From an uncultured Prevotellaceae bacterium (GTDB lineage: Bacteria; Bacteroidota; Bacteroidia; Bacteroidales; Bacteroidaceae), in contig CADCDY010000008.1 in the NCBI GenBank assembly GCA_902800245.1, positions 1-51,005 on the forward strand: DNA of 51,005 nucleotides, in the 5' to 3' direction. Numbering within the stretch: the first letter of the stretch is position 1; every line of letters begins with the position of its first letter. Below, in pieces: positions 47,459-51,005 of this stretch. The translations under genes and the position numbers were made by a program. The notes below the pieces were generated by a model. The model had not been told where the DNA came from and ran no database searches. It saw only the letters and a program-made list of their open reading frames with translations.

Positions 47459-49822
47459 ATGAAGCGATTTTTTACCATTATAGTCATTTTTCTGGTCACG
47501 CTGAGCGTCCATGCCGTGCTAAAAGAGAAAGACCTGGCACAGACGTTACAGATACTGCGTGCCGAACTGAACACCCAACACAACGAACTGTCGGAACGTT
47601 CCGAACTCGACAACAAGCGCAGCGAACAGATGCGCAACAGGCTCATTGCCACCATGAAACGTTCAGACCAGAACTCGCTGATGCTATACTCCCAGAAACA
47701 AGAGTACGTGTTCGACCTGACCTACGCCTGCCACGAGGCCACAGAGCAATATCAGGAATTCCAGCGCCAGCGCATACCCTTCAAGCAGTTTATGAGGAAG
47801 ACGGAGGGCGAGATAGCGCGCTACGACTCACTCATCGGAACGCTCAACTCGATGCCCCAGCGCGTGCTCAGTCCTCAGGCACAGAAGGACCGTACAGCCT
47901 GTCTGGCATTGGCTTACGAGATACGTGAGAAACTCGAGCATAACCGCGACAAGATGAACGACTTCATCGAGATGTACGACCACACGGAGAAACGCCTGTC
48001 GCGAATGAACGACTATGCCCAGAAGCGCTATAACGATATCCAGACGGGCATCTTCCGCAATGGTGGCGACTCCTATTTCAGCATTCTCCAGAACTTCAAC
48101 CGAAACTGGCGCTTTATGTCGCGTACCGTCGAAAAGAAATACCGGCCTACCGACAATTCCCAGTGGGACTCGCGCTTCATCTTCGGACTACTCATGGGCG
48201 TCATTCTCTATGCCGTCCTGGCCACGCTGCTCAATTTCTTGGTCATCCGCTATGTAGTGCCCAAGAAGTTGCGCACTGAGGAGTTTATGAAGAAACGCGC
48301 CTGCATCACGATGGCTACGACGACAGTCACCTTCGCCATCATCCTCGGCATCACGCTGGCTACTGTCGAACAGAATTTCTTCATCATGGCCGCCAATCTG
48401 TTGGTGACCTACGCCTGGCTCCTAGGTGTCATCCTGTTCTCGCTGCTACTACGCGTCAAGGGCGACCAAATCAAGAGTGCTTTCCGCATCTATACCCCAT
48501 TGATAGCGGTCGGATTCCTCGTTATCGCCTTCCGCATCATTCTGATTCCCAATGAATTAGTAAATATCCTCTTCCCGCCTATTCTACTTGCCTGCGCCCT
48601 GTGGCAGTGGAGCGTCATCCGACGCCATAATCACAACGTTCCACGCTCCGACATGTTCTTCACCTACATCTCGCTCGTGGTGTTCATTGCCTCCGTCGTT
48701 TGCTCGTGGACGGGCTACACGTTGTTGGCCGTTCAGGTGCTCATCTGGTGGATCATGCAGCTCACGTGCATCCTTACCATCACCTGCCTGTCGCAGTATC
48801 TCAAGCTCTACGGCGAGCGTCGCCAACTGGCCGAGGCACCCGTCACCAAGACGTGGGTTTACGACCTGATGTACCAAGTGGTACTGCCAACGATGGGTGT
48901 CTGCAGCGTCATGCTCAGCGTCTGGTGGGCGGCTGACGTCTTCAACCTTAGCGACCTCTGCTGGGATATCTTCAAATACAAGTTCATCGACCTGACCGAC
49001 GCACCGGATCTGCTCTCGAACACCAACCATCAGGAGAATTTCACCATCAGCATCCTCAAGCTCACAATGGTCATCTGCCTGTGGTTCTTCTTCTCGTGGC
49101 TCAGCAAGACGCTCCTGCGACTCCTGCATCTGCATTACGTCAACAACGACCCCGATTCTGCTGACAGCCGTACGGCCATGTCGAAGAACGTCATCCAGAT
49201 CTTCATCTGGGGCATCTGGCTACTCATGTCGCTCTCCATCTTCCACATCAGCCTCTCGTGGCTGCTGGCCATCACAGGAGGACTCAGCACTGGTATCGGT
49301 TTCGCCTCGAAAAATATCATCGAGAACATCTTCTATGGTGCCTCGCTCATGACGGGACGCATCAAGGTGGGCGACTGGATAGAGGTCAACAATACCATCG
49401 GCCGCGTCACCAACATCAGCTACACGTCCACCGTCATCGAGTCACTCTATGGTGAGACCATCACCTTCCAGAATTCACAGCTGTTCTCCAACAATTACAA
49501 GAACCTGACGCGCAACCACAGCTACGTCCTTGCCGCCGTACCTTACAGCGTGGCCTATGGCTCCAACCTGCAACAGGTTATGCAGCTGGCCGACGAGGCT
49601 GTCTCGAAGCTGAACCACCACTGGATGGACCGCACGAAGAAAGCCCGCTCCGTCGTGAGCGAGCTCAGCGATTCAGGCATCAACCTCAAGATGTTCGTCT
49701 GGGCCGAGGCACCCAAGAAGTCGTACGTCATCAGCGAAGTGCTCCGTTGCATCTACGACACCCTCAACCAGCACGGCATCGAGATTCCTTTCCCGCAACA
49801 GGACGTCCATATCAAGCAATAG
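47459..49822 (+). CDS. Large MscS-family mechanosensitive channel
   Basis: 787 residues from ATG 47459 (MKRFFTIIVIFLVTLSVHAV, a signal or first membrane helix). The periplasmic part (about 22-240) is a long charged helical region (LAQTLQILRAELNTQHNEL ... RDKMNDFIEMYDHTEKRL). About ten membrane helices follow (about 240-610). The MscS core is at about 590-700: GGLSTGIGFASKNIIENIFYGASLMTGRIKVGDWIEV then GRVTNISYTSTVIESLYGETITFQNSQLF. The C-terminal alpha/beta domain ends near 785. The layout resembles the MscK/MscM-like large channels that protect against osmotic downshift. It ends 10 bases from the convergent panE stop. Confidence 0.93.
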   Translation: MKRFFTIIVIFLVTLSVHAVLKEKDLAQTLQILRAELNTQHNELSERSELDNKRSEQMRNRLIATMKRSDQNSLMLYSQKQEYVFDLTYACHEATEQYQEFQRQRIPFKQFMRKTEGEIARYDSLIGTLNSMPQRVLSPQAQKDRTACLALAYEIREKLEHNRDKMNDFIEMYDHTEKRLSRMNDYAQKRYNDIQTGIFRNGGDSYFSILQNFNRNWRFMSRTVEKKYRPTDNSQWDSRFIFGLLMGVILYAVLATLLNFLVIRYVVPKKLRTEEFMKKRACITMATTTVTFAIILGITLATVEQNFFIMAANLLVTYAWLLGVILFSLLLRVKGDQIKSAFRIYTPLIAVGFLVIAFRIILIPNELVNILFPPILLACALWQWSVIRRHNHNVPRSDMFFTYISLVVFIASVVCSWTGYTLLAVQVLIWWIMQLTCILTITCLSQYLKLYGERRQLAEAPVTKTWVYDLMYQVVLPTMGVCSVMLSVWWAADVFNLSDLCWDIFKYKFIDLTDAPDLLSNTNHQENFTISILKLTMVICLWFFFSWLSKTLLRLLHLHYVNNDPDSADSRTAMSKNVIQIFIWGIWLLMSLSIFHISLSWLLAITGGLSTGIGFASKNIIENIFYGASLMTGRIKVGDWIEVNNTIGRVTNISYTSTVIESLYGETITFQNSQLFSNNYKNLTRNHSYVLAAVPYSVAYGSNLQQVMQLADEAVSKLNHHWMDRTKKARSVVSELSDSGINLKMFVWAEAPKKSYVISEVLRCIYDTLNQHGIEIPFPQQDVHIKQ

Positions 49823-49836
49823 AAGAAATCTTCTAT
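49819..49836. other. Short palindrome at convergent gene ends
   Basis: ATAGAAGA and TCTTCTAT are perfect 8-bp arms around AA, overlapping the MscS and panE stop regions. It is the only terminator-like structure there. Confidence 0.5.
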
Positions 49837-50747
49837 CTGCTAGAATCCTCCTCCAGGAACCGCAGCTCTGCCTCCAGCATCTCTAGTTTCGGCATAGGAC
49901 AGCCAGCCTCACGGGCAATCTCCAAGGGGCGGGTATAGAGATAGTATATCTCCATGCGACGGTGGAAGTCGTAGTCCAGTCGCATGGATGGCGAATAGGG
50001 CGTCATGTTATCAGTCATATCTATCATCTTGTCGACAAACGCCTCATCCAGGTTCTTCACGCCCAGATGCTGGGCAGCACTTACCACCTCCATCATCTGC
50101 TCGCGAATCAGTTGACGCGTCGACTTGTTCTTCAGCAGCATGTCAGTCTGCGTGTGCAGCGCTACCGTCATACCGTTGAACGGCATATTCCAAACGGCTT
50201 TCTTCCATCGTGCCTCGTGATATTCCACCAGGCCAGTCTCAATGCCTGCCTGACGAAACTCATCGACCACAGCCTGCATCAGCGTCTCGTCCTTGCAGGA
50301 ATAGTTGGCCAGATTGATGCTGCCATAACACTGGTGGTTGACAACGCCTGGCTCAGTCTTGGCAGAACAGATGAAGGCCAGTCCGGCAGCTAACTGTACA
50401 TCGGGGAACATCTTCTGCACATCCTCCTCTACGCCAATGCCGTTCTGAATGAGCACCACCAGCGTATCGTCATGGAGCAATGGGGGCAGCAACGACTGCA
50501 GTTTGCCATTGTTCACAGACTTCAGACACACCAGCACCACGTCGCACTTCGGCATGTCCTCCGTATACAGATAGGCATTCACATCCGTCAGATGGAACGA
50601 TCCGTCGCAGGAATCAACCTGCAATCCGTGCTGTTTCACATACTCATAGTCGCTGCGCAGCAGGAAGTGCAGCTCCTGTCCTGCATGAGCCAGTTTGGCT
50701 CCATAATATCCTCCAATGGCACCAGTGCCAATAACTCCGTATCTCAT
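49833..50747 (-). CDS. panE: 2-dehydropantoate 2-reductase
   Basis: Reduces ketopantoate to pantoate with NADPH in pantothenate/CoA synthesis. 304 residues. Rossmann motif YGVIGTGAIGGYYGAKLA at the N-terminus, LVVLIQNGIGVEED (about 94-107) and the catalytic-lysine segment RWKKAVWNMPFNGMT (about 180-195). The C-terminal helical domain carries the SMRLDYDFHRRMEIYYL pattern with the substrate-facing Ser/Asp/Glu. It starts 15 bases after a 47-residue peptide gene on the same strand. Confidence 0.93.
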   Translation of the reverse strand: MRYGVIGTGAIGGYYGAKLAHAGQELHFLLRSDYEYVKQHGLQVDSCDGSFHLTDVNAYLYTEDMPKCDVVLVCLKSVNNGKLQSLLPPLLHDDTLVVLIQNGIGVEEDVQKMFPDVQLAAGLAFICSAKTEPGVVNHQCYGSINLANYSCKDETLMQAVVDEFRQAGIETGLVEYHEARWKKAVWNMPFNGMTVALHTQTDMLLKNKSTRQLIREQMMEVVSAAQHLGVKNLDEAFVDKMIDMTDNMTPYSPSMRLDYDFHRRMEIYYLYTRPLEIAREAGCPMPKLEMLEAELRFLEEDSSR

Positions 50748-50761
50748 ATTTTACTTTTATT

Positions 50762-50905
50762 TCACTCTCCCTCGTCGAAGTTGTCGTACACGTATCTTGG
50801 GGCATGGATTGGCCCATCTCCGCCTTGGTTCGATCCACTGAGAAGCTGAGACGAAAGCAGTTCAATTACCTGCATGCTTGGGGAGTGATAGTTCTTCTTT
50901 TTCAT
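50762..50905 (-). CDS. 47-residue small protein
   Basis: ATG 50905 opens 47 codons: MKKKNYHSPSMQVIELLSSQ, LLSGSNQGGDGPIHAPRY and an acidic end DNFDEGE. Short proteins beginning MKKK-x-Y-x-x-P-S-M-x-V and ending in a Gly/acidic tail are common in Prevotella and Bacteroides, often following a larger envelope gene; their role is unknown. Here the ATG overlaps the stop of the upstream partial gene (ATGA), which supports translation. Confidence 0.7.
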   Translation of the reverse strand: MKKKNYHSPSMQVIELLSSQLLSGSNQGGDGPIHAPRYVYDNFDEGE

Positions 50906-51005
50906 TGGATGACAATATCTGTGAAGGTTGAGTTATACAATTGGAAGTAAGCATAGTCGGAATACACGGGGACATCCTTAGAAGGCCAGTACAACCGGCT
51001 GTCGT
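50902..51005 (-). CDS. Partial gene, C-terminal end only
   Basis: The last 33 codons of a gene entering from the right edge: SRLYWPSKDVPVYSDYAYFQ, then LYNSTFTDIVIQ and stop. The aromatic, strand-like end suggests an exported or envelope protein, but there is too little to assign a family. It is coupled to the 47-residue gene by a 4-base overlap. Confidence 0.6.
   Translation of the reverse strand, partial: DSRLYWPSKDVPVYSDYAYFQLYNSTFTDIVIQ

Overview
The window reads as chromosome of a Bacteroidales bacterium, most likely a Prevotella-like genus. Three things point there. Almost every upstream region carries the Bacteroidota -7 box TAnnTTTG, typically TATCTTTGC or TAACTTTGC, often with a TTTG about 19-20 bases upstream. 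The gene content is typical: a B12-dependent methylmalonyl-CoA mutase pair, an OprO/P-type porin, Gln-tRNA synthetase, YidE/AspT-type transporter and a TatAC system. Small peptides and lipoproteins are also of the usual Bacteroidales kind. No rRNA, tRNA, transposase or CRISPR array was recognised.

Layout. 1-13.5 kb is housekeeping: partial GAPDH with an abnormal 5' end, mscL, SulP transporter, P-loop/CYTH protein, prolyl oligopeptidase, a methyltransferase, mutB-mutA and a YidE-type transporter. 13.5-18 kb holds mgtC and, divergently, a tatA-tatC-polyferredoxin-aldo/keto reductase run. The last two products carry twin-arginine motifs, so exporter and cargo are encoded together. 18-29 kb holds a double-domain esterase, an HI0933-type flavoprotein, mltG, a TonB-dependent receptor, glnS, a TPR protein, a DedA protein and a small exported protein.

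29.2-38.6 kb is an AT-richer accessory island, all on the minus strand, in several transcription units. In transcription order: a WYL regulator and DnaQ-like exonuclease; a small protein of unknown family; a four-gene operon (nucleoside deoxyribosyltransferase-like, uracil-DNA-glycosylase-like, Asp-box repeat protein, two-TM coiled-coil protein); a five-gene operon of unknown proteins; and a RhuM/Fic protein that appears to have lost its Fic active site. Two units are separated by near-identical fused terminator/promoter cassettes. The four-gene operon, in which two unrelated proteins share a C-terminal domain, is my best candidate for an undescribed (perhaps defence) system. This is inference from domain types and context only.

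38.6-40.2 kb has no intact gene. It holds a duplicated structured element of about 330-360 bp, a strong plus-strand promoter, a degenerate coding remnant and two families of ~22-bp repeats. A RelE/ParE toxin-antitoxin pair follows. 41-51 kb returns to core genes: porin and greA, a 28-codon small ORF with its own promoter, palindromic operators and terminator, a GH5 mannanase divergent from a frameshifted dsbD, a BadF-type kinase, a large MscS channel, panE, a 47-aa peptide and a partial gene at the right edge.

A recurrent oddity is a set of short, locus-specific iterated words (7-9 nt units over 25-70 bp). They lie in intergenic spacers and also in frame inside the polyferredoxin and TonB-receptor genes.
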